Source: Taenia hydatigena (taxonomy: Eukaryota; Platyhelminthes; Cestoda; Cyclophyllidea; Taeniidae). Taken from it: DNA of 64,000 nucleotides. The stretch spans positions 11,013,869-11,077,868 of the forward strand of contig JADWOT020000001.1 of assembly GCA_036345935.2 (NCBI GenBank). Direction: 5' to 3'. Positions 37,569 through 50,200 of this stretch are shown piece by piece. Every line of letters begins with the position of its first letter. Positions within the stretch are counted from its first letter, which is position 1. The notes below the pieces were generated by a model that saw only the letters and a list, made by a program, of their open reading frames with translations, had not been told where the DNA came from and ran no database searches. A program made the translations under genes and the position numbers.

Positions 37569-39661
37569 ATGGACTTGACTTAATGAGTCCGCTCTTAAGG
37601 TTTTGGCGCAAAACACCAAAAAGATTGAAATCGTTTGACTTAGGTAATGACGTTCCTGCCCCTACAGCACTAGACTCCAAAGATCCACTCCTGATGCACG
37701 AGGCATTACTTACATGCTGATGATCCACACATGTCACATATTTGTGACGTTGGGCCCGAACGTCGCATGTATGTAGTGCCGATGCGAAATGTGCCAAACG
37801 GAGTTGGCAATATTAAGTTTGCTATCACAATTGAAGAAAGGTTGTTGAATACTCCTCTTTCATCTTGTAATTTAGCAAGCGAATTCTCGATTAAACACAT
37901 GCCTTAAGGACGTCATCTATGGTGCATGGTGTTAGCAATCTTTGATATCGGTGGCTCATTATTTCCTTAGAATGATTTCAACTTCAAATCAATAAACGCT
38001 CTACTTGGGAGACGGCCGAGTTGTGGAGTATAACTGTCATAATAATTGTAGCCAAGTTATTTATAAATACAAAAATGTATGTTGTTTGTTGCTAATTAAC
38101 TTTTTTCTTTAAGTGCTATGGAGCCTGCAAATCACGCGGTAGTTGGATTTTGACCAAAAGACGTCCGGAGGGAAGTGAAGGTGCGCAATTCCACAATGAG
38201 ACTGCCAAGTGAATTGCCAACGTGTGGTTGTGCTTTGCCTGCGCATAGCATTTGTAAACTTTGCATGATATCACACTTTGAGATTTTCTCTTTCGAAAAA
38301 GCTGCTTTAAAATTCAACCCATCACTTCTTGTCAACTAACTTACATCAGACTTATGATACCTTCCGATGTGTGATGCCTGCCAAAATACTGCTCGACTGC
38401 AGGCACCCGAGTCAATGCCATGATTGGGCCCAGATGTCCTTGTCAGGTCCTGGGACAGCAAATTTCTCTTGAATCATCCCTTAGTTGGGAGGTGGGTACA
38501 TTAAAAGGATGAAATGCAATGCTTCCAATTAATCTGAGTGTAGAGATTTGCTATTTTGTTCGACAGCCGGGGCTATTTAAAGTGCTCTCAGTAGTATAAC
38601 TGCTACTTTAGTTCCTCAGACCTACCCTTCGTCAGGAATGGCCGTTATTCCGTAATGGCGTGTCATATTACCGCATTTTAGAACCTACTTGGCAACTAAG
38701 CCCGATTCAAAAGCAAACTTTGCAGACATACATGATTAACGGACAAAGGTCAACGCAGTGAAAGATAAGACGTACCCACTGGGAATGGTAGCACCTCTAA
38801 AGACCCCGATTTGGCACATCGAGGTGGTGTCAACTCTCGGTAATCATGCAGGCTGTTGGTTTAAAAGGTGGATCGTCGCAGATGGATGCAGCACCATCTG
38901 GCATGGAACCATCTAGGATTCACTTTCTATGTATATATTGTGGACGGCGGTCGGTGGTCAGTGGGATGCTCGTTTCGAGTGCAGTCCTTCTTTGGGGTTA
39001 GATGACGTCCATCATGCCACGGCATTCGTGCCCACTGAGTAGTGTCCGCGACGGTGGTGTGCACAAAGAAATCCGCATTACATCGCCTCCTAGTCAGTGC
39101 ATTAGCCATCACGTGATAACCCTATGTGCAAGACAAGACGATTGCTTACTTTGCCAAAAATTAAAGCAGAATTCACAGCAAAGAGGAGTAGTCTAAGACC
39201 GCACCTCTGCTGTTATTGGAATAGATTCAGTGGGGCTTGGTTATGTGTGATGGGGCTTCATTCCCTTCCAAGGATCTGATGTCATCCATCCCATCACAAA
39301 GCTCGTACATTCTAATCACTTCTCGTCAAAGTTGTGCATTTAAACGAACCCTTACTGACTGTAAAAATGTTTGTCGAATAACAGTTTCTGCGTGTCAGGT
39401 GGGTGATATCGGCTGACGCCTTCTCAAGAAAGGGAGAAAAGAGGAGGCTAGCCAGGCGGGGACAAACATTCACTTCACCACACACTGCAGCCTCTTCTGA
39501 TCAATTTTGGGCGTCTGCAATTTCTAGTAAAAGTGAAAATGTCGTTTTCTTAGCTGGCAAAGCTGAGGAGATTCATTCAAAAGTAGGAAATCCGCATTAT
39601 AAAATGCATTTACGCCCCCTCATCTGTTTTATTTGCAGCAGCGTATGGCTAAAGGCTGTGT
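37569..39661. other. 2.1 kb segment present only in the first cassette
   Basis: In the second cassette the flanks are only about 140 bp apart (57781-57920). Apart from the 0.3 kb repeat at 39031-39328 I see no gene, terminal repeats or target duplication. The frame at 39403-39699 (+) is open for 98 residues but unsupported. It is either an insertion here or a deletion in the second cassette. Confidence 0.6.
39031..39328 (+). repeat. Dispersed 0.3 kb repeat, copy 2
   Basis: Direct-orientation match to 5299-5590, with abrupt edges and a few dozen substitutions. It lies inside the cassette-1-only segment. Confidence 0.7.
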
Positions 39662-40556
39662 CTTTGACCCATGAGGGTATGGAAACCATCATAAACTGAA
39701 GATCGTCCACCTTTGAGGACACATAACATAAGAGAGTGCGTCTGAACGTGGACAGGTGTCGAGTCAATGGAATACCACAACTTCATGCGGGTGATAAGCT
39801 CTTCAGCTGTAAGGGATGGAGGCACTGCCTTATGCTAAATCACGTCCCACTTATGTCTCTGATGGCATTTTCGTGAGGAGCACTTGATGCTGACCGACTT
39901 GTGTGACCAGATGCATTACATCAATAAACCGCTTAGACTATGGAAAACACTGCTTCTGATTTTGTTGCATTCGTTGAAAATGCAACTCCATGTGATGTAC
40001 ACATTCTCGTTTTGGTGATGACTGAATTGCCCACTGGCCAGGAGCAATCGAAGAGGTGTGTTTTTGTTGAAAGTAGAGGATTAGTTTGAGGTTTCCGATG
40101 GAAGACATGGATGATTACTTGGCACTTGGTTAGACCTTGTAGAACGTTTTAGGGCTCTGTTAGGTCATTCAATAACAAGTATGGTGTGGATTATCCACTC
40201 TGCAGGGAGGTGTGATAATGATAAAAGCATGCGAGTAAAGTTGCTTATTTGACCATGATATTTTTCCATATTTGTCCATAATCGTGAGGAAGTTTTACTT
40301 TGCCCAAGAGCATCCCTCTACCTATAGTCTTTCGGTCATCCTCTTCGTTGAGAAATTGACAAGCTCACTGGGAATATAAGTGTCTGTACAACAAAGATAA
40401 TGACGATAATGTTTGCACAAAACTCATATCTAAAGTGAGACTTTATTTGTCTCATAGTTCCAGCCAAGAATGAGCCTCCGAAAGTTTGACCTCCTAACAG
40501 TTTTGGGTTCTTTGGATACTCCTCCTCGTCAAATCCATTCTTTGGCCACCATAACA
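39662..40556. other. Duplicated non-coding stretch downstream of the kelch pseudogene
   Basis: Matches 57921-58821. On the minus strand, 40336-40556 forms an open extension of the pseudogene frame with a hydrophobic IIVIIFVVQTLIF segment. In the second cassette this is frameshifted. No other gene is recognised. Confidence 0.5.
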
Positions 40557-41250
40557 ATATCAATCTGTTGTTGACTGAGACAAGAGTTGTAAGTGGTGAC
40601 AGAAAAGCGTCAAATGCTTGAGGACGAGTCCACTGGGCGTTCGTTGGATCCATCGATGCCAGTGGGAGGCATTCAGCACTTCACTCATAGTCCCCTCCTA
40701 CAACCACTACGCATCCTTTGAAGCAGGCCACTCCTGGACAACTGCGTTCCTGTAATATCGGGTTGAGCTTGATCCATCGTCACCCGTTCCCATCCTTCGC
40801 ATCCTCGACAAATATTGCAGCATGTCTTGATTCCATCATTTGTCGATTATCCTGACAAAAGCCACCAACAACTACGATTCCAATTTCTGGGATATTTAAT
40901 GCCGATGCACCACATAGTACAGTCAGCCTAGAAGGCCTGACTTAGCCAAATCGAACCTACGCGCCGTTAGCTGTGTCCATTTTTTCTCAAGTGGGAACAA
41001 ACCGTCCATTGGAGTCGCCGTCAGCAGAGTCGTCGCGTGGCCTCGTTATAAAAGGCTCGTAGGAGAATGAACCATCTCTGTAGAACAATGACGCTAGACC
41101 ACTTTCAGTGTCCGCACATGTAACGACACATTAACTACCCAAAGAGTAAGAGAATAAAACCACAAACATAAGTCACAGTATAACACAGGCGCCTCTCAAC
41201 GGGTAGGTGCCGCAACATTAAACGATTCGTCTAGTTGTAACTGTGGTAGA
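40557..41250 (-). pseudogene. Kelch-gene fragment, copy 1
   Basis: Homologous to exons 5-7 of the intact kelch genes: LDESFNV (exon 5), FYRDGSFSYEPF (exon 6), ASALNIPEIGIVVVGG and FKGCVVVVGG (exon 7). It lacks the BTB and BACK parts. Broken by a TGA at 40780-40782 in place of a conserved Trp (RW of the WRWIKL segment), by a second TGA after VVVVGGDYE, and by loss of part of exon 6. It lies tail to tail with the intact gene 4 kb away. Confidence 0.8.
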
Positions 41251-42180
41251 GATGTCGGCGTCCAAGCTGTGGAAGTTGTGTTCCTACCGATGTTTGGAAG
41301 CACATCGCCAAATATTTTTAAAGATCTAGCACATCATGAAGGTGCAAAATGTCATCAAGTTTAGGATAAAGACAATTTTACGGTGCTGGGTCTTTGAATT
41401 ATCACAGCACTAATTGAATCAAACCAGTCGGCTTTTTGGAGGGATGGTCGTGCCGATACGCAAAGTGGTTCATGTACTTGCTTAGCGGCGGACATTTGGA
41501 GACAGACCAAATCCACTGCTTGACCACCTTCTCGTTTGGCTTCATTGGACGATCGTGACAGCAAATGCACGCAGTGTCGTATCGACGATCTCAGAACGAA
41601 CCCAGTCATTTGCCCATTATTCTGTCCGTATCCATGCCTTTATGCACCCGCCCACCTACTCCGCGTTCATACTTCAATCCTGCATCCATCCATCGTTCAT
41701 TCACCCATTCAATTTTCCGTTCATTTATTTATTATTTTCTGTAAACGTATTTTTTTGCCAATCAATTTAATCTGTACAACTTATTCGAAAGGCCTTTGCT
41801 TCACGACTTAAACCGTCGTTCATCACAGTTGCTTCTCCTTGACTCTCACGTCCTTTAAACAATTCACCCATCCACTGTGCGTAACTACACGAAACACTTA
41901 GGAACGTTGTCTCACAAATGTACAAAAGTTAGGTTGAGGCTGTGAGGAATGCCCAGTGTAAGTGGAACGTTAACTACAAGGACCAGTCGATGTCCCTTGA
42001 CACCTTTGCTCATCCTTTTTTTCGAATTGGGAGCATAAAACTCATGCTCGTCACCTCACCTCAATTAGTAGATCGACGCGGTCCTCTTGTTCACGGGATG
42101 TGTCGATTCCGTAAATAGGAAATAATTTTACTTCATCATATTTCGCTCAGGAATTGATGTGCAAAAAAGGGGTAACGTGC
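41251..42180. other. Segment between the kelch fragment and R copy C
   Basis: Up to about 41394 it aligns with 59446-59600. From there to 42180 it is unique in the window and partly consists of simple TCATTCA/CATCCATC-like sequence. An open frame at 41536-41811 (+) overlaps this low-complexity part and is not credible. Confidence 0.5.
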
Positions 42181-45100
42181 TTTTCAAAATCAAACTGAGT
42201 CGAGAAAACGCAAGTTGACCGAGGATTCCTTCGTAAGATCACCACACCTAACTTGCGTCCCACTCTCACGTGCCAGCAGATGTGTGGGGTGTGTTCAACC
42301 GTTGACACACTTCCACCACTGTCCTGAGGTCCTTGTGGTTTCATTCCACGTCTAGCTCTTATGCAAATCTAAGGTTCGTAGAAGAGGCTAAGCAAACGAA
42401 AGCATTGACACGGGGCCTTAAAACAACTATTTTTCTATAACCTCATTAAGTAGACATTTTAGGTGATATAAAAATGGAAAATGAGTGGCAATTGTCGTTT
42501 GAGGAATGCACAAAGTTGCTGAGGTCCTCCCTCACCAGCCAAATGCAGCAACATTTTAATCAGATTTCAACTCTCTCATTCGGAACCGCTAGCACTTATG
42601 CGGCCTTGGAGCCATGTCAGTGACCTCATGCGGCCCTTTTCTACGTCCCGACTGCATATTCCATCCCACTGTTATGCCATCCAAAAAACAACTAAATAGT
42701 AAATGATGCGAAAATTAGAGCCGGTCCCATACAGAAGACCTGGAATCTGCTTCTACAATCGAAAACTACTCCCGTGATTTGTAGAACTGTTGTTACTACC
42801 AAAGCAATCGAGGAGACCAACCTTGACGTTGATGGATTCATGATTCTAGCTGTCATCATTTCTTCGACCGGACGCTTTCCTTTCCCTTACTGCAAAGGGA
42901 ACATCAAGGATCTGCGTGCCTCCTGGGCGGTCAAGCTTTCCGATGCTCATTGTGTGCATCAGGATATCAGCTTTCTACCATGACGGTTCCAAATTCACGA
43001 AGTCACATCTTTATCATCAACACTTAAACAAGTCTTGAAGAAGGATTTGGAAATCTCATTGATGAGTGACCCCTTTTGAGTGGACTTAATCAACCCACAC
43101 AAAGCGCAACCCCACTGGACCACTAGCCGATGGCCAAAGCATCCAACACCCCACACGGCTATTCGCACCAACATAAAACCAAAGCGCATTCTCTTCAACA
43201 ATTTACTTGCTCGGAGCCACCTAGCCGCACATTTCAAATCCTGAGCAAGTCATCCACGCGATCATACAGAGCGGCCTAAGCAACGAGTTCAACCATCAGC
43301 TTCATTGCGCGTGCTTAGCTTCGACAAAAATTCACATTTTAAAATTGTTAACCACATCTACGAATAAAGAGCAGTAGTGGGTTTTCTACTCCACGATTTT
43401 CACAAAGCAGAGATTAACCGAGTGCTGGCATTAGGGTGTGTTAGCTTCGCATCGAGGTGAGTCACACCAACAGCTCCGCACGTGATTAGTGGCAGTCACA
43501 AAATCTTCACTGGAGAGCCACTAACAGCTCTCGAAATTGTGTTTTTTGACGTGCAGCCTAATTTCTCGTCACTTCTCCCCAGTCATCGCAGTGATTCCAC
43601 TGTCCTACTGATAGCAATGAAAGATGTCATCTTTGCGATTTGTCGATTACGCAGTCACGTTATAGTCCTTTGTGGTTGAATACAACACAGTTAGCCTTGC
43701 TTGGCCATAATGTTCTGTTCAGTGCGTTCCAACATGGAGACAACCTTTGTCTAGACTGATGCACTGATTTTCCATAAAAAGAAGCGATTTAGATTTAAAA
43801 ACAACACTTGAAGTATAATCATTAGTGCCGATTTGCTACACGATTTGGAGGAGAGGCTACCACCCTGAAAGAGTGAAATGACGCAAAGGTGCTACTGACT
43901 TGTTGTAAGTAGCACCTGTGTGAGCTGCTCACTGCTACACGATCGATGGAGTTCAACAATCCGGCGCTAATATGCAGAAAATTGCCCAATTTCCTTCACT
44001 GTGTCCAACATGTGCATTCAAACATTGGCAAGGCGAGCTTTTTTTGCCCCACCTAGTCTACATCTGGCATGGGTCGTATAATCCGCAAAAGGCCAGTTCG
44101 TCTCCACATTACGCTCAAGAGCTCTTTCACCAAACAGTTCAAGTTTAAAGGAAGAGGCGCAGAGGTTGACTGCGACTTTATTATTGCTTTGGTAAGAGAA
44201 TCGCTATGTCAGAGTAGTACGAAATCGCAACTCGCTTACACCTCAAGTGTCATAAGCCCCATTAAACTCGGGAATCGCGAATACCATCGGCTCTTTTTCT
44301 ACGTAGTTCATTCAAACGATCCACGACCAGATTAAAAGCTTCCCTTTGGAGATTTAAAATACAGCTGATTGAACACTTTGCTTTCTCAGAATGCAATACA
44401 CAAATCCTTCAAAGTAGGCAAATACTGGCCGATGATTGACAAGTTGTAGGCACATTGTGGTAAGCACACGCTAGTCGCAACCTTTCAACGCAAAAAAGAC
44501 AACAGTCAATTCCCATTCCCTACCAAGGTCAATCCCACCACTTTGACAAAATTTGAAGCAAACGATGGGCAAAAACAAACGGGACCAAAGAAGCGAAAAA
44601 GGTATGCACTTGACCAGTCCCAAGCCACATACACTGACATTTGACCTTCCCCTTCCACATAAAACGCACTCATCTTAGCCTAGCCACCCAAAACAATCCT
44701 AAAAGTGGTGAGCGCATATTTCAAGTACAGACGATTTCCTATTCACTCGCCCTCATCTGCTGATCAGCTAGACGCGCGTTCAGTGTCTGTGACTAGCGTT
44801 GTCTACAAATGGAACAAACCCAGCAATATTTCTAAGAGACCAGACAACTGCATCGGAGTCGACTGGGTCAGCAGTGCCTTAGCACACCTGGAACAAATCA
44901 ACCTCCTCCAACATCAACAATCCAACCACGCGCCTCACCGGTGGACACGCTGTACACGTCAGCACCGTGACCCCCAATCTGCGATCATCTCCAGGCAATC
45001 TCAAAACACGTGACTAACCCATTAGCACTGTCAAACAATTTAAAACATAATCCACCACATCGCCACATCGAACAGGCGAAACCAAATTCGTTGAGTTTAC

Positions 45101-45697
45101 AAATGAAGCCATATTTAGTGCATTAATACAAATATGATACGTGAACGAAAAAAATAAAACGATGAAGGGCAAATGATGGATGACTGCGTGAACAGGGACA
45201 CAAATTGTTATGAAGTAGCTAAGCATTTAGCGATAAAGCCTACAAATGTAGGGAACAGAAGACGACTGTCATTACTAGGAGCTCAGCCACCCTCGACTCC
45301 AATTCCGTGGCGATGACCCGGGCCCCATTAAGGCTCTTCCCCATTTCTGTCAGCCTCACTTCCTTCACCGCCCAGGTAGCCCCTTCGCCACCCAACCGTA
45401 CGTAACCTGCACTGTTACGTTCGACGAGGACGAGAAGGAGACTGAGCTGTCCAGGAGATCGTCAGCCGTCTCTGGGTTCGTGGTCGCCAAGATAGTGCTG
45501 CAGCAACAGCCTCAACGTGGTAGAAGGGTGTAGGTTCAACAATGCGTTGTCGATCACTGCCTTTGCCGCATCACGTTCCTTGTCGGTAAGAACAGTAGGG
45601 TCACAGTGAAGTAAGAATGATTGGTTAACGGAGCATAGAGGCATTATGTGAAGGAAGCAACTGAGCAGATGATAATATTTCACAATGAGACAACAAA
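42181..45697 (+). repeat. R block, copy C
   Basis: Left arm of palindrome II. Its identity is mosaic: closest to B near 42774-42990, nearly identical to D (inverted) at about 43250-43935, identical to E over about 43936-44140, and close to D again after 44340. Relative to other copies it has lost the central part: at 44320-44345 CGATCC is joined to ACGACCAGATT and then to AAAGCTTCCC, removing two stretches that total roughly 0.8 kb. Confidence 0.85.
45240..45644 (-). pseudogene. 405-nt reading frame with in-frame TGA, R copy C
   Basis: ATG at 45644, TAG at 45240, exactly 135 codons, and a single internal stop: TGA at codon 61 (GGC TGA CGA). The first half has TDKERDAAKAVIDNALL and LLLQHYLGDHEPRDG; the second half has LVLVERNSAGYVRLGGEG and MGKSLNGARVIATELE. 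The frame also stays open upstream of the ATG (IIGFRFMTTLCCLIVKYYH). No family is assigned. Confidence 0.45.
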
Positions 45698-48228
45698 GTG
45701 TAGTCATAAACCTAAAACCAATGATAACACTTAAATGGAATCCGTCTTTATTGCAGACTGGTGCCACAACCGTACGCGCACTTTAAATCCAATTTACTTT
45801 TACCAAGACGCTACACATGATTTGACTGGCAATGGAGTAAGTTTAAGTTCTACAAGTCCATTGTCTACAACTCGTTTCACATTACCCCGTCAAAGTCCCA
45901 CCAAAGCGAATCCAATTTAAGAGGCACTTAAAAATTTAGGTCAGCTAATCTCAATGCATAAAAGTTCACTATGGCCTTCCAGACAAACAGTTCCAGATCT
46001 CCTTTTTTTCTGGGTCAGGGTCGGACACCTAATCATGTCGAAACTAAACCTACAATTAAGTGGCTACTCAGGTCCTGCATGTACGCTGCATTAGAAAAAG
46101 GTCAACACAACTAGGTACTAAAGTCCAAACCAGTGATACGGAAGTTAACGAGTAATTATAATGCGAAGTGTCCCAAAGGCGCAATTCAATCTACCGACAT
46201 CAGTATAAATAACAACTTCGCAATCGAGCCTTTGCTATGCACCAATTATGAAAACGTTCGTAGATCGAGGGCAAAAGCAAAACCCTGATCAAAAACGCTC
46301 ACATTGAAAATGTCAATGCATAAAACAGAACTATAACAATTCGTAAGTTAAGATTGCATTCTCTCACAAGCAAAGTTCAACGTAGTTGTAGAGACGGGAT
46401 TCTTATTTGGTGTTGATCAGAATACATCCACACCCATGACGAACGTTCTACCAAAAGAAAGCAAGCGTCCGTCAAAATAAGGGTCTGCAGCGTCTCTACC
46501 AAGAGCAAAAGTCATATACTAGGCACAGTTCCACCTGTATTCGACAAAAGGGGCCTCAGTTGTCAAGATTTACCAGCATTAAAATAACAAGCCATTTGAA
46601 ACAATGCCAGAACAACCTGAATTAATCGCTTGAACCACTGGGCGGCGTAATAAATTAACGTGATTTTGCGTTGTATTTAAAACAAAAAAACCACAGCAGC
46701 AACTTCGTTACCATCGTGGTTAACTTGACAAATAGATGTATATATGATTAGATAAATGAGTACGTATACGTAAATACAAGTGCTTCCAAATAAGACTTAA
46801 AATAAATGCAAAAATTTAGTCGACTTTCATCTTATCTACAAATCAGGTCACACTAATCAATATTTATCCCTTTTAAATAACGAACCATTGGACGCGGACA
46901 ACAACCCCGGTGTTGCCCTAGCGACTAACTCCTTCACACGGCAAGCCAGGCACACCGAGCCGTAATAACACCGGATTCAACAACGTATTCGAACAAAACC
47001 GTCATAATACACAGAAAGAGGCAACCTTGCCTTACAGAATTATTCGCAACCCTTTAGAGTTATCCTTTAGTGCACTTTGAAGCACCATTGCAAAATTATT
47101 AACGCGATTAAATTTGTAGACATCAGTAAACATGCTGACAGAAAAGTCAACTAATTTGCTTCACTTGTCTCGCAGATCTTGTTGTAATACAGAATTCGCT
47201 GACATCAGTATCCACAAATGACTAAGACAAAGAAGCGCACGTTTAATTTTAGATTTGCAAGTGGGTTATGCCAAAATAAGCCTGACTACTGCTAGCGTCT
47301 TTAAATCTGTGTAATTTTATTCCACGTGTTGGCAGGTTGAAGTATTGAGGTTGGCAGCAATGCTTATTTATAAATTTTGCCTTTCGGTTAGCAAATCGAC
47401 TTTGCATTTGTCCAGCGGTGCATATGAAAGCTGGTGTTTGGTGCGGTTGCCTCTGCTGTGCTTGGTTTGCACGTTGTGTTAAAGGAAACAGATGTGTGAG
47501 TATCAGTCATAGAGGCAATTTTATTTGTTTGATTTATGTGTGTGCCGTAGCATAGATTGGAATGAAAGTTTGGCTAGGGATTTGTAGGTTTGCTGCGCTT
47601 GTTGTTTCTGCAGTGCCTGTGGTAAAGTAGTCGAATTCTGTTATCTGATTTAGTTCAATAATAGTATCGACAATGTCCTCATGTGGCGTAGGAGCTTTGT
47701 TGCAGTGCGGTCAACTTCGCTAATCCTGGTAGGTGTGGGATTTTTTCGGGTTTTCCTGTTCGTTACGCGTTTCATTAGTGCATATGTAAAAGGCTTTCGA
47801 AGTATTTCAGGCGATCATAAGGTACCGTTTGAGGTCGCACAATAAGTGTTTATGAAAGGCGTGAAGTTGAGATGAAGGAACCTTGGTCTTTTACGCTGCA
47901 TGTGTGGACGAATCTGTTAGAAGTTGGTAGCTAGTACAACAATTGCAGGATGTAGTTCCCTGCGCCTCATTTTGGCCTCTAGCGCATCAGCGAATACAAA
48001 AATGTGAGTTTGTGTTTGTTCTAGCAGTTAAACGTGAAGGTTCATTCGCACGAAACTGGTTCATTGTACTTCCATCCCTTTGCTGCAGTTCAGATTACGT
48101 GTTGCCTTTAATGAATGAATGTAGAAGTTCAACTTTTCAGAGACTTTGAAGATGTTATAACGCAACTCATGCACCTTTTTATTGAGTGAAGAAAGGAACA
48201 GTAATTGAAAACGTTTGGCGCTGAGGTT
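45698..48228. other. Centre of palindrome II
   Basis: The 2.5 kb between R copies C and D. The first half (to about 47300) is AT-rich with no convincing frame or known element. The part from about 47390 onwards is a diverged relative of 25600-28180, including the cysteine-rich exon below, so copy D keeps some of the flank that copy B has, but with large losses. Confidence 0.5.
47424..47495 (+). pseudogene. Diverged cysteine-rich exon, third copy
   Basis: ATG-led 72 nt segment encoding MKAGVWCGCLCCAWF plus nine residues, ending at a GTGAGT donor. It corresponds to exon a at 25624-25691 but is 4 nt longer, so the splice phase differs. Exon b is not recognisable downstream apart from scattered similarity near 47740. 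It is probably a remnant. Confidence 0.35.
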
Positions 48229-48374
48229 AGAGGAAGTGAAGTGCGAATGTTAGGTCGTCGTGTGCTCCAAGTTCGGCAGAGTATCTGCGTGATGTGATTT
48301 CAACGCAGATGTCGATTGCTCTTTGTTGTCTCATTGTGAAATATTATCATCTGCTCAGTTGCTTCCTTCACATA

Positions 48375-48779
48375 ATGCCTTTATGCTCCGTTAACCATTC
48401 ATTCCCACTTCACTATGACCCTACTCTTCTTACCGACAAGGAACGTGATGCGGCAAAGGCAGTGATCGACAACGCATTGTTGAACCTACACCCTTCTACC
48501 ACGTTGAGGCTGTTGCTGCAGCACTATCTTGGCGACCACGAACCCAGAGACGGCTGACGATCTCCTGGACAGCTCAGTCTCCTTCTCGTCCTCGTCGAAC
48601 GTAACAGTGCAGGTTACGTACGGTTGGGTGGCGAAGGGGCTACCTGGGCGGTGAAGGAAGTGAGGCTGACAGAAATGGGGAAGAGCCTTAATGGGGCCCG
48701 GGTCATCGCCACGGAATTGGAGTCGAGGGTGGCTGAGCTCCTAGTAATGACAGTCGTCTTCTGTTCCCTACATTTGTAG
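48375..48779 (+). pseudogene. 405-nt reading frame with in-frame TGA, R copy D
   Basis: ATG to TAG, 135 codons, TGA at codon 61 (48555-48557) and no other internal stop. It is almost identical to copy C. Whether it is translated as one readthrough protein, as a 60-residue protein or not at all cannot be told from sequence. Confidence 0.45.
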
Positions 48780-49762
48780 GCTTTATCGCTCCCCTATTTA
48801 TCCACTCACAACGCTAAATGCTTAGCTACTTCATAACAATTTGTGTCCCTGTTCACGCAGTCATCCATCATTTGCCCTTCATCGTTTTATTTTCTTCGTT
48901 CACGTATCATATTTGTATTAATGCACTAAATATGGCTTCATTTGTAAACTCAACGAATTTGGTTTCGCCTGTTCGATGTGGCGATGTGGTGGATTATGTT
49001 TTAAATTGTTTGACAGTGCTAATGGGTTAGTCACGTGTTTTGAGATTGCCTGGAGATGATCGCAGATTGGGGGTCACGGTGCTGACGTGTACAGCGTGTC
49101 CACCGGTGAGGCGCGTGGTTGGATTGTTGATGTTGGAGGAGGTTGATTTGTTCCAGGTGTGCTAAGGCACTGCTGACCCAGTCGACTCCGATGCAGTTGT
49201 CTGGTCTCTTAGAAATATTGCTGGGTTTGTTCCATTTGTAGACAACGCTAGTCGCAGACACTGAACGCGCGTCTAGCTGATCAGCAGATGAGGGCGAGTG
49301 AATAGGAAATCGTCTGTACTTGAAATATGCGCTCACCACTTTTGGGATTGTTTTGGGTGGCTAGGCTAAGATGAGTGTGTTTTATGTGGAAGGGGAAGGT
49401 CAAATGTCAGTGTATGTGGCTTGGGACTGGTCAAGTGCATACCTTTTTCACTTCTTTGGTCCCGTTTGTTTTTGCCCATCGTTTGCTTCAAATTTTGTCA
49501 AAGTGGTGGGATTGACCTTGGTAGGGAATGGGAATTGACTGTTGTCTTTTTTGCGTTGAAAGGTTGCGACTAGCGTGTGCTTACCACAATGTGCCTACAA
49601 CTTGTCAATCATCGGCCAGTATTTGCCTACTTTGAAGGATTTGTGTATTGCATTCTGAGAAAGCAATTGCCATGGTTGATTTGCAGTTTGGAAAGCAAAG
49701 TGTTCAATCAGCTGTATTTTGAATCTCTAGAGGGAAGCTTTTTGTTAATTTCAGTCTCATGT

Positions 49763-50200
49763 TTAAGCCGTGGTGGTTGTGAAGACGAACCTCCAAATGC
49801 TTTCTGACCTGTATCGAATCACTGATAAATGCCAAGGTGGCTTTGGAACAGCTGACATTGCTCGCCAGGTGCTGGCTTTGATGGTTGCTGAATTACCTTT
49901 TTCTCCTTTTGCGTTGCCATGTTGTGCTTTCTTCACTTGCTTCATTTGTTGGCATCGAGCGTCCAAATGAGTGCACAGGCGACAGGTGCTTTCACAAGTT
50001 AGTAGATTGTGCTTTTGGAACTTCCCATGTACTGCTTCTGTTGTTGGTTTAATTCTCAGTTTCGGTTGATGGGGCATGTTTGACAATGTTGTCTTCGTCA
50101 GGGGACGTGGTCGCAGTCTCTTCCGTTTGGCCAATGTGTTTATTTTGGTCGAGCATTTTGTCTGCTTTGGTCTTGACTTCAAGGGATTTACTCGAGACAA
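49763..50200 (-). CDS. Unrecognised basic open frame, 145 residues (R copy D)
   Basis: Lysine/arginine-rich frame with RKRLRPRPLTKTTL, a CRLCTH cysteine pair, and a C-terminal KPPWHLSVIRYRSESIWRF. In copy A it is cut by stops into parts, in copy E it is frameshifted, and copy C has deleted it. The opposite strand also carries frames in the copies (for example one ending LWEYCGMRDLEALCKYL in E), so the true coding strand is in doubt. Confidence 0.2.
   Translation of the reverse strand: MSRVNPLKSRPKQTKCSTKINTLAKRKRLRPRPLTKTTLSNMPHQPKLRIKPTTEAVHGKFQKHNLLTCESTCRLCTHLDARCQQMKQVKKAQHGNAKGEKGNSATIKASTWRAMSAVPKPPWHLSVIRYRSESIWRFVFTTTTA

Noticed and set aside
41536..41811. 91-residue frame
   Set aside because: It overlaps low-complexity TCATTCA/CATCCATC-like sequence and is not conserved in the other cassette.
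45014..45226. 70-residue hydrophobic frame present in C, D and E
   Set aside because: Copies A and B differ by a 20 bp indel that changes the end of the frame. The three similar copies are explained by recent duplication or conversion.
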